Notes: generated by a model from the letters alone, not told the origin. Shown: positions 5,770 to 13,659, counted from the first letter of the stretch. The stretch is 14,879 nucleotides of DNA from Candidatus Omnitrophota bacterium (GCA_023819545.1 JAMWCA010000017.1:1-14879); one strand, 5' to 3'. Translations and numbers: made by a program.

Positions 5770-6837
5770 ATGAAAAACATTTTTATTGCGGCAACAAGAC
5801 AAAACGATGGTAAAACAGTCATAAGTATTGGCCTTTTTCTTGTATTAAAAAAGTACATAGATAAAATTGGATTTATAAAACCAGTTGGCCAAAAATATTT
5901 AAATATAGATGGAAAAAAAGTAGATAAAGATGCTGTTCTGATAAAAAAAATATGTAAGTTAGAAGATAATCTTGAAGATATGAATCCAATTGCTGTTGAA
6001 GAAGGATTTACAAGGAATTATCTTGATAATCCAAATAGACAAGAACTTGTTGATAAAATTATTAAAAGTTATAAAAAAATTTCTGAGAATAAAGAACTCG
6101 TTCTTATAGAAGGGACAGGTCATGCTGGAGTTGGTTCAATATTTGACCTTAATAACGCAGAAGTTGCAAGAATACTCAACTCTCCTGTCATTATAATTTC
6201 CATCGGTGGAATAGGTAAACCAGCAGATGAAATAACTTTAAATCTTTCACTTTTTAAAGAAAAAGGCGTCCCTGTAAAAGGAGTAATTATAAATAAAATT
6301 CTTGAAGAAAAAAGGGATGTCCTTGAAAATTATCTACAGAAATATTTTACAAAAATAGATTTAAAACTTCTCGGTCTTATTCCTTTTGTTTCTGATTTAA
6401 CACATCCAAATCTTTTTCAAATATGCGATGCAGTTGATGGAAAAATAATTACTGGATGGAACAAAATGAGAGAAAAAATAAAAAATATTGTTGTAGGAGC
6501 AATGACTCCAAGAAATGCACTTGACCATTTTAGAACTGATTCTTTATTGATAACTCCCGGGGACAGAGAAGATATTATACTTGCGGCTCTTTCTACATCT
6601 ATGCAAAATCTTATTAAAGGAATTGTTCTAACAGGTGGTTTATATCCTCATAAGACAATACTTGATTTAATTAAAAAATATGATTTTCCTACTATCATAG
6701 CAGAAGAAGGGACATATGAAGTGGCATCAAAAATTAATGAACTTGTTGTTAAAATTACTGAACATGATTTAGATAAGATAGAAATTGCTAAAAATCTTAT
6801 AGAAAAGAATTTAAATATTGAAGAAATTATGAAATGA
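5770..6837 (+). CDS. COG0857 protein: BioD-like P-loop plus DRTGG domain (phosphotransacetylase N-terminal-like)
   Basis: The 355-residue protein matches the N-terminal, regulatory half of large phosphotransacetylases and has no PTA_PTB catalytic domain. Its first part is a BioD/CobB-like P-loop domain: the strand IFIAATRQNDGKT at 4-16 (K15, T16 as the phosphate-binding residues), then GFIKPVGQ and LIEGTGHAGVG. From about residue 235 comes a DRTGG-type domain with ITPGDRED (D265-D268) and IVLTGG (T288-G290). No enzyme activity is assigned to stand-alone members that I know of; a nucleotide-dependent regulatory role is plausible. An in-frame ATG at 5680 would add 30 residues, but they are not family-like, and that start overlaps the hydrolase gene. 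The 3' end overlaps the RACo gene in an ATGA, so the two are translationally coupled. This suggests a role tied to corrinoid-protein activation or acetyl-CoA metabolism. Confidence 0.8.
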   Translation: MKNIFIAATRQNDGKTVISIGLFLVLKKYIDKIGFIKPVGQKYLNIDGKKVDKDAVLIKKICKLEDNLEDMNPIAVEEGFTRNYLDNPNRQELVDKIIKSYKKISENKELVLIEGTGHAGVGSIFDLNNAEVARILNSPVIIISIGGIGKPADEITLNLSLFKEKGVPVKGVIINKILEEKRDVLENYLQKYFTKIDLKLLGLIPFVSDLTHPNLFQICDAVDGKIITGWNKMREKIKNIVVGAMTPRNALDHFRTDSLLITPGDREDIILAALSTSMQNLIKGIVLTGGLYPHKTILDLIKKYDFPTIIAEEGTYEVASKINELVVKITEHDLDKIEIAKNLIEKNLNIEEIMK

Positions 6838-8690
6838 AAAAATTTGTTAATTTAAATGTCAAGCCATTTAATAAAAAAATAACTGTTGAAAAAGGGAGTA
6901 ATTTACTATCTTGCTTAATTAAGAATAACATTTTCATTACTTCAATTTGTGGTGGAAAGGGTATATGTGGTAAGTGTAAAATAAAGATTTTGAAAGGAGA
7001 TTTTTATTCAGAACCAACTGATAAAATTTCTGATGAAGAGAAAACCAATAATATCTTTCTTGCTTGTAAAACAACTATTCTCAGCGATATTGAAATTGAA
7101 TTGTTACCTCACACAATCATACCAGAAAAAATAATTAAAGATTCTGAAAAGATAAAAGATTTTGAACATTTTTTGATTAATTTAAAAAATACTTTTCCAC
7201 TCTGTCCAGTTGTAAAAAAGATATTTTTAAAATTACCTTTCCCAAATTTTGATGATACCTTGAGTGATTATGAAAGATTAAAAAGAGAACTGGAGAAAAT
7301 TACAAAAAAAGAAAGTTTTAATATAGATATTTCAAATTTAAGAAAATTACCAAATATATTAAGGAAAAGTTCTTGGGAAATTACAGTTAGTATTTTTGAA
7401 AATCAAGACAAAATTGAAATTGTAGATATAGAACCAAAAGATACATTAGAAAAAAATTATGGTGTTGCTGTAGATGTTGGGACAACAACAATTTCAGCAA
7501 GTTTAGTTGATATGAATAAAGGAGAAATTTTAAAAAAAGAGATGACATTTAATAAACAGGCATCTTTTGGTGATGACATTATTTCAAGGATTGTTTATGC
7601 AGAAAGGGAAGGTGGTCTTGAAAGATTACATAAGGTAGTTTTAGAAACAATAAATGAAATAATAGAAAATCTTTCTAAAAAGTCCAATGTTTTAATCAAT
7701 GATATAAAATCTGTTTCAATTTCAGGAAATATGACAATGGTTCATCTACTTTTAAAGATAAATCCATCTTTTTTAAGAAAAGAGCCATATATTCCAGTTG
7801 CGAATATCTTTCCTGTTTTTAAATCTACAGAGATAGGAATAAGAATAAACCCAAATGGAATTGTTGTTGTTGTTCCTGGTGGATATCCTTATGTTGGAGG
7901 GGACATAACATCTGGAATTTTAGTTTCTGGTATATATAAGGAAAATGAACTTTCTCTTTTTGTAGATATTGGAACAAATGGAGAAATAGTTGTTGGAAAT
8001 AAGGACTTTTTAACCTGTTGTGCTGCTTCTGCTGGTCCATGCTTTGAAGGGAGTGGAGTGAAAAATGGAGTGAGAGCAATAAATGGAGCAATACAAAAAG
8101 TTATTATAAAAAATGGAGAGATTTTTTTTGAAACGATAGGAAAACAAGAGCCAATTGGAATTTGTGGTTCAGGATATATTGAACTTCTTGCAGAACTTTA
8201 TAGAAATAAAATTATAGATAGGAATGGTAATTTTATAGTTGAAAACGAAAGAATAGTTGAAAATGAAGGGATTAGAGAGTTTATAATTTATGAAAGCAAG
8301 GATGGGAAAAGAATAGTTATAACAAAACCAGATATAGAAAATTTAATAAGAGCAAAAGGAGCAATTTATTCTGCAATTTCTACAGTCATCAAAACACTTG
8401 GTCTTAAAGTAGATGATATTAAAAGATTTTATATTGCTGGTGGATTTGGTTACCATATTGATATTGAAAAATCAATAGAAATAGGACTTTTTCCAAATTT
8501 GCCTATTGAAAGATTTAAATTTCTTGGAAATACATCTTTAATTGGAGCAGAAATGTTTTTATTTAGTGAAAAATTTAGAAATTTATCAGAAGAAATAATT
8601 AAGAAACTTACTTATATTGATTTATCAAGAAGTCCAATTTATATGGAAGAATATTTAAAATCACTTTTTATCCCTCATACTGATTTTTAA
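6834..8690 (+). CDS. acsV: RACo: reductive activator of the corrinoid iron-sulfur protein
   Basis: RACo uses ATP to drive electron transfer to the corrinoid iron-sulfur protein, returning inactive Co(II) to Co(I). At 618 residues it is full length for the family. The N-terminal domain has the [2Fe-2S] ligands C39, C45, C48 and C78 (CGGKGICGKC, then ACK). A linker (about 100-205) is followed by the ASKHA-type ATPase part. This shows AVDVGTTT at 212-219, VDIGTNGE at 377-384, a double cysteine C395-C396 followed by AASAGPCFEGSG, GICGSGYIE, and the late glycine motif AGGFG at 535-539. Related activators serve other corrinoid methyltransferases, but the adjacent cooC, acsC and acsE genes point to the acetyl-CoA pathway partner. 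Its start overlaps the previous stop (ATGA) and has no Shine-Dalgarno. cooC follows after 11 bases. Confidence 0.93.
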   Translation: MKKFVNLNVKPFNKKITVEKGSNLLSCLIKNNIFITSICGGKGICGKCKIKILKGDFYSEPTDKISDEEKTNNIFLACKTTILSDIEIELLPHTIIPEKIIKDSEKIKDFEHFLINLKNTFPLCPVVKKIFLKLPFPNFDDTLSDYERLKRELEKITKKESFNIDISNLRKLPNILRKSSWEITVSIFENQDKIEIVDIEPKDTLEKNYGVAVDVGTTTISASLVDMNKGEILKKEMTFNKQASFGDDIISRIVYAEREGGLERLHKVVLETINEIIENLSKKSNVLINDIKSVSISGNMTMVHLLLKINPSFLRKEPYIPVANIFPVFKSTEIGIRINPNGIVVVVPGGYPYVGGDITSGILVSGIYKENELSLFVDIGTNGEIVVGNKDFLTCCAASAGPCFEGSGVKNGVRAINGAIQKVIIKNGEIFFETIGKQEPIGICGSGYIELLAELYRNKIIDRNGNFIVENERIVENEGIREFIIYESKDGKRIVITKPDIENLIRAKGAIYSAISTVIKTLGLKVDDIKRFYIAGGFGYHIDIEKSIEIGLFPNLPIERFKFLGNTSLIGAEMFLFSEKFRNLSEEIIKKLTYIDLSRSPIYMEEYLKSLFIPHTDF

Positions 8691-8696
8691 AAGGAG
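8691..8696 (+). promoter_or_regulatory. Shine-Dalgarno of cooC
   Basis: AAGGAG lies five bases before the ATG at 8702, immediately after the RACo stop codon, and fixes the start of the ATPase. Confidence 0.75.
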
Positions 8697-8701
8697 ACAA
8701 A

Positions 8702-9454
8702 ATGGTAAAAATTGGTGTTGCAGGAAAAGGGGGGACAGGAAAAACAACTCTTGCTTCGTTGATTCTTCTTTCTCTGTTGCGAATGAAACAAAAACCAATT
8801 CTTGCTGTTGATGCAGACCCAAATAGTAATTTTGCTGAAAATCTTGGTATAAAAAGTCCTCGTTCAGTTGTAGAAATAGTTACCGAAATTGAAAAAATCA
8901 AAAATAATTTGCCATATGGGATTGAAAAAGCACAATACCTTGAAATAAAAATTCAAGAAGCGATAAAAGAAGAAGAAGGTTTTGACTTACTTGTTATGGG
9001 TAGAACTGAAGGACCTGGTTGTTATTGCTATGCAAATAATCTATTAAGAGAATGGATGTCAAAGTTAGAAATAAATTACAAGTTTGTTGTTATGGATAAT
9101 GAAGCAGGGATGGAACATATGGCGAGAAGAACATCTGGAGACCTTGACATACTTTTTATCGTATCTTTATGTGATAAAGTTTCTTTAAGAACAGCAGAAA
9201 GTATATATAAAATGATAAATTCTCTTCAATTAAATATAAAAAAGGTATACCTTGTTTTAAACGAATTTCTATATAAGAAAAATTTGGATAATTTAAATTT
9301 TCCAGTTCCTATAATTTTTAAACTGCCTTTTGATGAAGAGATTTATAAACTTTCAGAAGAAAATAAAGGGATTTTGAATTTACCAGAAGATTCTATCGCT
9401 TATATAGTAGTTAGTGAATTTATAAAAAAATTAATACTTGAAAGGAATCTGTAA
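8702..9454 (+). CDS. cooC: CooC/AcsF-type nickel-insertion ATPase
   Basis: This is a MinD/SIMIBI-class ATPase of 250 residues that in the family helps insert nickel into the C-cluster of CO dehydrogenase or the A-cluster of acetyl-CoA synthase. The deviant Walker A motif GKGGTGKTT is at 8-16, with the signature lysine K9. The switch-I-type VDADPNSN follows. The diagnostic CooC metal-binding pair is GPGCYCY with C107 and C109, and the family strand MDNEAGMEH comes after it. In CooC the two cysteines bind nickel or zinc at the dimer interface. All these residues are intact, so it should be functional. It lies between RACo and acsC and has a strong Shine-Dalgarno. CODH and ACS, its expected clients, are not in this window. 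Confidence 0.92.
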   Translation: MVKIGVAGKGGTGKTTLASLILLSLLRMKQKPILAVDADPNSNFAENLGIKSPRSVVEIVTEIEKIKNNLPYGIEKAQYLEIKIQEAIKEEEGFDLLVMGRTEGPGCYCYANNLLREWMSKLEINYKFVVMDNEAGMEHMARRTSGDLDILFIVSLCDKVSLRTAESIYKMINSLQLNIKKVYLVLNEFLYKKNLDNLNFPVPIIFKLPFDEEIYKLSEENKGILNLPEDSIAYIVVSEFIKKLILERNL

Positions 9455-9475
9455 AAACTATTAAATCTGTAAAAA
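9446..9475 (+). repeat. 12-bp direct repeat at the end of cooC
   Basis: AATCTGTAAAAA occurs at 9446-9457 and again at 9464-9475, an 18-base period. The first copy contains the cooC stop codon. It may be a small duplication or a pair of regulator sites upstream of the acsC promoter. No function can be assigned. Confidence 0.5.
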
Positions 9476-9484
9476 ATTTCAAAA

Positions 9485-9513
9485 TTGGATAAAAAATAGA
9501 AATTTTCTATAAT
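9485..9513 (+). promoter_or_regulatory. Internal promoter before acsC with overlapping palindrome
   Basis: TTGGAT (9485-9490, only the TTG matches), a 17-base spacer and a perfect TATAAT (9508-9513) lie in the 84-base cooC-acsC gap, the largest gap inside the operon. A perfect inverted repeat, ATAGAAA (9496-9502) and TTTCTAT (9504-9510) around one base, overlaps the spacer and -10. It could be an operator that lets acsC-acsE be expressed separately from RACo and cooC. Confidence 0.45.
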
Positions 9514-9527
9514 ATTGATTGATTAAA

Positions 9528-9534
9528 AAGGAGG
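9528..9534 (+). promoter_or_regulatory. Strong Shine-Dalgarno of acsC
   Basis: AAGGAGG lies four bases before the ATG at 9539. It is the strongest ribosome site in the window, in line with a structural subunit needed in quantity. Confidence 0.75.
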
Positions 9535-9538
9535 GGAT

Positions 9539-10867
9539 ATGGCTTTAAAACCACTTGACATTTTCAAGTATCTCCCAAAAACAAATTGTAAAGAGTGTGG
9601 ATTTCCAACTTGTCTTGCTTTTGCAATGCAGGTTGCTATAGGAAAAGTAGAACTTACAAAATGTCCATATGTTAGTGAAGAAGGGAAAAAACAATTAGAA
9701 GCAGAAAGTGCACCTCCTATAAAAACAATAACTGTTGGAAACAAGGAAAAAATAAATCTTGGAGGTGAAACTGTTTTATATAGGCACGAAAAAACATTTT
9801 ATAATCCAACAGGAATTGGTGTTTTAATTAAAGAGGATATGAGCGATGAAGAGATTGATAATGAAATAAAAAATTTAATTGAATTTAAATATGAAAGGGT
9901 TGGATTAGTACTGAAAGGAGAATTTATTGGAATTGAAGATAAAAACCTTGGGAAATTCATAAATATTGTTGAGAAATCATTCAATACAGGGAAAAATTTA
10001 ATTCTTATAAGTGATAATATTGAAAATCTAAAAAAAGCAGTTGATATCTGTAAGGAGGTTAGACCAATTATTTTTTCTATGAATATTTCTGAGCACTTAA
10101 TTAATTTGGCCAAAGAAAATCAATTACCAATCATTATAAGAGGAAATTCATTTGAAGAAATAACAAAAAATGTTGAACAAGTTCAGAATAAAGGGATTGA
10201 GGATATTATAATTTATCCAGAAAATAAAGAGATTTCAGAACTATTTAAAAATGTTATTTACATAAGAAGAGGAGCAATTTTAAAAAGAATAAGAAGTGTG
10301 GGTTTTCCAATTTTAATTATTCCCGAATTTTTAACAGATGATTATTTAAAAGAAGGTATTTATGCAGGTATTTTTGTTGCTAAATATGGAAGTATTGTTT
10401 TACTTTCAAAAATAAGAGGAGAAGTCCTTTTTCCACTTTTGATTGAAAGATTGAATATTTATACTGATCCACAAAGACCAATGACAACAACAGAAGGTAT
10501 TTATGAAATAGGAAAACCCAATGAAAATTCTCCAGTATTCGTTACGACCAATTTTTCCCTTACTTATTTTATTGTCTCAGGTGAAATAGAAAATTCAAAA
10601 GTTCCTTCTTATCTTTTAATACAGGATACCGAAGGACTTTCTGTTTTAACTGCGTGGGCTGCTGATAAATTTAATGCTGAAACTATTGCTAATCTTGTTA
10701 AAAAGACAAAAATTGGAGAAAAATTAAATAAAAAAGTTTTAATTATTCCTGGGGTAGTTGCTCAGATTTATGGCGAACTTCAAGAAGCACTGCCTGAATG
10801 GAAAATTGTTTTAGGTCCAAGAGAAGCAGCACATATACCTTCTTTTTTAAAGAATGTTGAAATTTAA
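9539..10867 (+). CDS. acsC: Corrinoid iron-sulfur protein large subunit (AcsC)
   Basis: AcsC is the cobalamin-carrying large subunit of CFeSP, which takes a methyl group from AcsE and passes it to acetyl-CoA synthase. The 442-residue protein starts with the small [4Fe-4S] domain: C17, C20, C25 and C42 in CKECGFPTC...KCP. A TIM-barrel domain follows, opened by the characteristic GGETVLYRHEKTFYNPTG near residue 78. The C-terminal corrinoid-binding domain (about 330-442) shows VTTNFSLTYFIVSGEIE, LTAWAADKFNAETIA, VLIIPGVVAQIYGELQE and LGPREAAHIPSFL, all typical of AcsC. Length and domains are complete. It is followed by acsE after 13 bases. The small subunit gene acsD, often close to acsC in other organisms, is not in the window. 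Confidence 0.96.
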   Translation: MALKPLDIFKYLPKTNCKECGFPTCLAFAMQVAIGKVELTKCPYVSEEGKKQLEAESAPPIKTITVGNKEKINLGGETVLYRHEKTFYNPTGIGVLIKEDMSDEEIDNEIKNLIEFKYERVGLVLKGEFIGIEDKNLGKFINIVEKSFNTGKNLILISDNIENLKKAVDICKEVRPIIFSMNISEHLINLAKENQLPIIIRGNSFEEITKNVEQVQNKGIEDIIIYPENKEISELFKNVIYIRRGAILKRIRSVGFPILIIPEFLTDDYLKEGIYAGIFVAKYGSIVLLSKIRGEVLFPLLIERLNIYTDPQRPMTTTEGIYEIGKPNENSPVFVTTNFSLTYFIVSGEIENSKVPSYLLIQDTEGLSVLTAWAADKFNAETIANLVKKTKIGEKLNKKVLIIPGVVAQIYGELQEALPEWKIVLGPREAAHIPSFLKNVEI

Positions 10868-10869
10868 AT

Positions 10870-10875
10870 AGGAGG
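10870..10875 (+). promoter_or_regulatory. Shine-Dalgarno of acsE
   Basis: A perfect AGGAGG lies five bases before the ATG at 10881. Confidence 0.75.
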
Positions 10876-10880
10876 ATAAA

Positions 10881-11756
10881 ATGATATTGATAGGTGAAAA
10901 TATAAATATTATGAATAAAAAGATTAAAGAAGCAATGGTAAATAGAAAAAAAGAACTAATTCAAAAAATAGCAGTTGAAAGTAAAAATAATGGTATGCAC
11001 TATCTTGATTTAAATATTGGACCTGCGAGAAAAGATGGGCCATTTTTAATTGAATGGCTGATAAAGGCAATAAGAGAAGTTTGTGATTTACCTTTATCTA
11101 TTGATACAACAAATATAGAGGCGTTGAAAGTTGGTCTTGAGATGGAAGGAGAAAAGGCAATAATAAATTCAATCCAAGGGGTTGAAGAAAGAATGGAAGA
11201 ATTATTACCACTTGTTAAAAAATATAACTGTAAATTTATTGGGTTACTTCTCAGTAAGGAAGGAATGCCAAGAGATGAAAATGAAAGAGGTGCTATTGCT
11301 GCAAATTTTCTTGCTAAAATTGATGAATATGGAATTTCTCATGATAAGGTTTATTTTGATCCGATTGTTTTACCAGTTAGATTTCAACAGGAACAGGTTG
11401 TTGCAACACTTGAATTTATGAAAATGTTTAAAGAACTTTTTCCAGATTGTAATTCAACCTGTGGATTATCAAATGTTTCAAATGGTGCTTTAAATGAATT
11501 AAGAGGGCTTTTAAATAGAACTTATCTTGTAATGCTTTGGAAATATGGAATGGATAGTGCAATTGTTGATGCATATGATAAAGAGTTAGTTTCAATTATA
11601 AATCATCAAAGGGAAGATATAAAGAATTTGATTTGGAAAGCAATGGATGGTGAAATTGATATTTCCAGTTTATCTGAACATGAAAAAAATTATGTAAAAA
11701 CTGTTTATGTTTTACAGGGTAAATCAATATATTCAGATTCTTATTTAAAGTTATGA
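10881..11756 (+). CDS. acsE: Methyl-THF:corrinoid iron-sulfur protein methyltransferase (AcsE/MeTr)
   Basis: AcsE transfers the methyl group of 5-methyltetrahydrofolate to Co(I) of the CFeSP. The protein is a pterin-binding TIM barrel. Pterin-site residues match the Moorella thermoacetica enzyme as I recall it: D75 in LSIDTTN, N96 in AIINS, D160 in FDPIVLP, and N198 in CGLSNVSNG, equivalent to the Asn that hydrogen-bonds N5 of the folate. LDLNIGP at 42-48 and LLNRTYL are also family marks. At 291 residues it is about 30 longer than the Moorella protein. The extra length lies near the C-terminus (about 238-272) before IYSDSYLKL. It sits directly behind its partner gene acsC. Related corrinoid methyltransferases such as MtrH/MtgA-like proteins share the fold, but the residues and neighbours favour AcsE. 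Confidence 0.93.
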   Translation: MILIGENINIMNKKIKEAMVNRKKELIQKIAVESKNNGMHYLDLNIGPARKDGPFLIEWLIKAIREVCDLPLSIDTTNIEALKVGLEMEGEKAIINSIQGVEERMEELLPLVKKYNCKFIGLLLSKEGMPRDENERGAIAANFLAKIDEYGISHDKVYFDPIVLPVRFQQEQVVATLEFMKMFKELFPDCNSTCGLSNVSNGALNELRGLLNRTYLVMLWKYGMDSAIVDAYDKELVSIINHQREDIKNLIWKAMDGEIDISSLSEHEKNYVKTVYVLQGKSIYSDSYLKL

Positions 11757-11757
11757 A

Positions 11758-12294
11758 ATGAAAAACTCATATGTATATGTTTTAGATAATCTTTGGAAGG
11801 AAATTTCAGAAAAATTAGAAAAAAGACAAGTAAAAATTATATATTTTGGGAAAGAGATAGAAATTGATTTAAATTCAAAAAATTTTAAACCAGAATTAGA
11901 AACAAAAGAAAAAATTTTAATTTTACATTATTTATTGAGAAAAAAAACAGAACAAGATTTTTTAAATGATGAAATCATAAGTTTTAAGGAATTGAATGAG
12001 GGACCTTTCTATTTTCCATCAATATATTCAAGAGTTTATTTACCATTAATTGAAAGGTATAGTGAAAATCCAGAAAAATTTGTGGAAAAAGGGATTTCAA
12101 TAGGAGGGCAGAAAATTTCAAATTTTAAAATTAAATTTGAAATTTTCCCTGAAATTTACTACATTTTAGAATTAATTCCTCAAGATGATGAATTTCCAGC
12201 AGATATAAAAATTTTCTTTAATAAAAAAGCAAGTGAAATTTTTGAAATAGAAGACCTTGCAATTATTGGAGAATTAATTGTTTCAAAAATGTGA
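11758..12294 (+). CDS. DUF3786 family protein
   Basis: This 178-residue soluble protein has no signal peptide, membrane segment or cysteine motif. It resembles the DUF3786 family, as judged by features such as GPFYFPSIYSR, the ISIGG stretch, the Asp/Glu-Phe-Pro element (QDDEFPADIKIFF at about 142-154) and the C-terminal EIEDLAIIGELI. The function of the family is unknown to me. It begins one base after the acsE stop and ends three bases before the rarA start, with no Shine-Dalgarno, so it is almost certainly translated by coupling within the operon. I recall DUF3786 genes near corrinoid or acetyl-CoA pathway genes elsewhere, which would support an accessory role, but I cannot verify that here. 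Confidence 0.75.
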   Translation: MKNSYVYVLDNLWKEISEKLEKRQVKIIYFGKEIEIDLNSKNFKPELETKEKILILHYLLRKKTEQDFLNDEIISFKELNEGPFYFPSIYSRVYLPLIERYSENPEKFVEKGISIGGQKISNFKIKFEIFPEIYYILELIPQDDEFPADIKIFFNKKASEIFEIEDLAIIGELIVSKM

Positions 12295-12297
12295 AAT

Positions 12298-13659
12298 ATG
12301 GAACTTTTCAATTCTAAAATTGAGAAAAATATTGAAATTTTACCACTTCCAATAAGGGTTAGACCAGAAAAACTTCAGGATTTTGTTGGGCAATTACATT
12401 TACTTGGAGAGAAAAAACCATTGAGAAAAATAATTGAAAGTGATAGAATTCCATCAATGGTTTTTTATGGGCCACCTGGTTGTGGTAAAACAGCTCTTGC
12501 TATGATTATAGCCAATATGACAAAGAAAAAGTTTGTTTCACTCAATGCGGTAACTGCTACGACTTCTGATGTTAGAGATGTTTTGAAAGAAGCAAGAGAA
12601 CTATTAAAATTGGAAGGGAAAGGGACTATCTTGTTTCTTGATGAAATTTCACATTTTAATAAACTTCAACAAGATGCATTACTTAAGGATGTTGAGGAAG
12701 GAACAATAACATTGATTTGTGCAACTATTCACAATCCATATTTTTATATAAATACTCCTTTACTTTCAAGGTCTCTTGTATTTGAGTTTAAACCATTAAG
12801 TCAAGAGGAAATAAAGAAGATAATAGAAAGGGCCTTATTGGATAGAAGAGGTCTTGGAAATTATAAAATTAAAATAACACAGGATGCAATTGAATATATA
12901 TGTAAAAAGTCCCAAGGTGATGCAAGAAAAGCATTAAATACTCTTGAATTTTGTGTATTGACTTCCGAGAAGGAGAAAGATGGTTATATTGTTGTTAATA
13001 TGGATAAAACTAAGGAAATTTTAGATAAATATTTTATTTATGATAGAAAGGAAGACGCTCATTATGACACAATTTCAGCGTTTATAAAAAGTATGAGAGG
13101 GTCAGACCCTGATAGTGCTTTATATTATCTTGCCAAAATGATTTTAAGTGGAGAGGACCCAAGGTTTATAGCAAGAAGAATGTTGATATTTGCTTCTGAA
13201 GATATAGGGAATGCAGACCCTCGTGCACTTATTCTTGCAAATGCCTGTTATCAAGCAATTGAAGTTGTTGGTATGCCAGAAGCAAGAATAATTCTTGCAC
13301 AGACAGTTATTTATCTTTCAACAGCTCCAAAAAGTAATTCTGCATATATTGCAATTGAAAATGCAATAAAAGATATTGAAACTGAAAGGGAAGAGGAAGT
13401 TCCAAATCATTTAAAAGGCACAGGGTATAAAGGAGCTGAAAAACTTGGTAGAGGCAAAGGTTACAAATATCCTCATGACTACCAAGGTCATTATGTAGTT
13501 CAGAAATATAGAGAAAGTGAGAAAAAATTTTATTTCCCACAAGATATTGGTTATGAAAGTAAAATAAAAAAATTTCTTGAGGAGATTGAAAAAATTAAAA
13601 ATGAATCAAAAGAAAATAGAAATAAGACAAAAAATAAAGAAAGTAAGGGAACAACTTGA
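12298..13659 (+). CDS. rarA: Replication-associated recombination protein A (RarA/MgsA), AAA+ ATPase
   Basis: RarA is a clamp-loader-like AAA+ ATPase acting at stalled replication forks. The 453-residue protein is full length. It has the N-terminal LPIRVRPEKLQDFVGQ, Walker A GPPGCGKT at 58-65, the RarA element NAVTATTSDVRDV, Walker B FLDEIS (D115, E116) and sensor 1 plus arginine finger (CATIHNPYFYINTPLLSR). The C-terminal oligomerisation region contains SGEDPRFIARRMLIFASED, MPEARIILAQ and VPNHLKGTGYKGAEKLG. Small deviations from the consensus (LDEISHFNK for LDEIHRFNK, ATIHNP for ATTENP) spare the catalytic residues. It starts three bases after the DUF3786 gene and its tail overlaps the next gene by 59 bases. 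Its presence in a one-carbon operon is probably positional, not functional. Confidence 0.95.
   Translation: MELFNSKIEKNIEILPLPIRVRPEKLQDFVGQLHLLGEKKPLRKIIESDRIPSMVFYGPPGCGKTALAMIIANMTKKKFVSLNAVTATTSDVRDVLKEARELLKLEGKGTILFLDEISHFNKLQQDALLKDVEEGTITLICATIHNPYFYINTPLLSRSLVFEFKPLSQEEIKKIIERALLDRRGLGNYKIKITQDAIEYICKKSQGDARKALNTLEFCVLTSEKEKDGYIVVNMDKTKEILDKYFIYDRKEDAHYDTISAFIKSMRGSDPDSALYYLAKMILSGEDPRFIARRMLIFASEDIGNADPRALILANACYQAIEVVGMPEARIILAQTVIYLSTAPKSNSAYIAIENAIKDIETEREEEVPNHLKGTGYKGAEKLGRGKGYKYPHDYQGHYVVQKYRESEKKFYFPQDIGYESKIKKFLEEIEKIKNESKENRNKTKNKESKGTT

Noticed and set aside
7825..8091. Minus-strand open frame inside RACo
   Set aside because: It mirrors a well-conserved ATPase region, is rich in Leu, Gln and His as expected of an antisense shadow, and has no ribosome site.
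9799..10113. Minus-strand open frame inside acsC
   Set aside because: It is antisense to the conserved TIM-barrel of AcsC and shows no family features.
13577..13600. TTG start for the cyclo-ligase
   Set aside because: The added residues do not fit the family; the ATG at 13601 aligns with the normal N-terminus.
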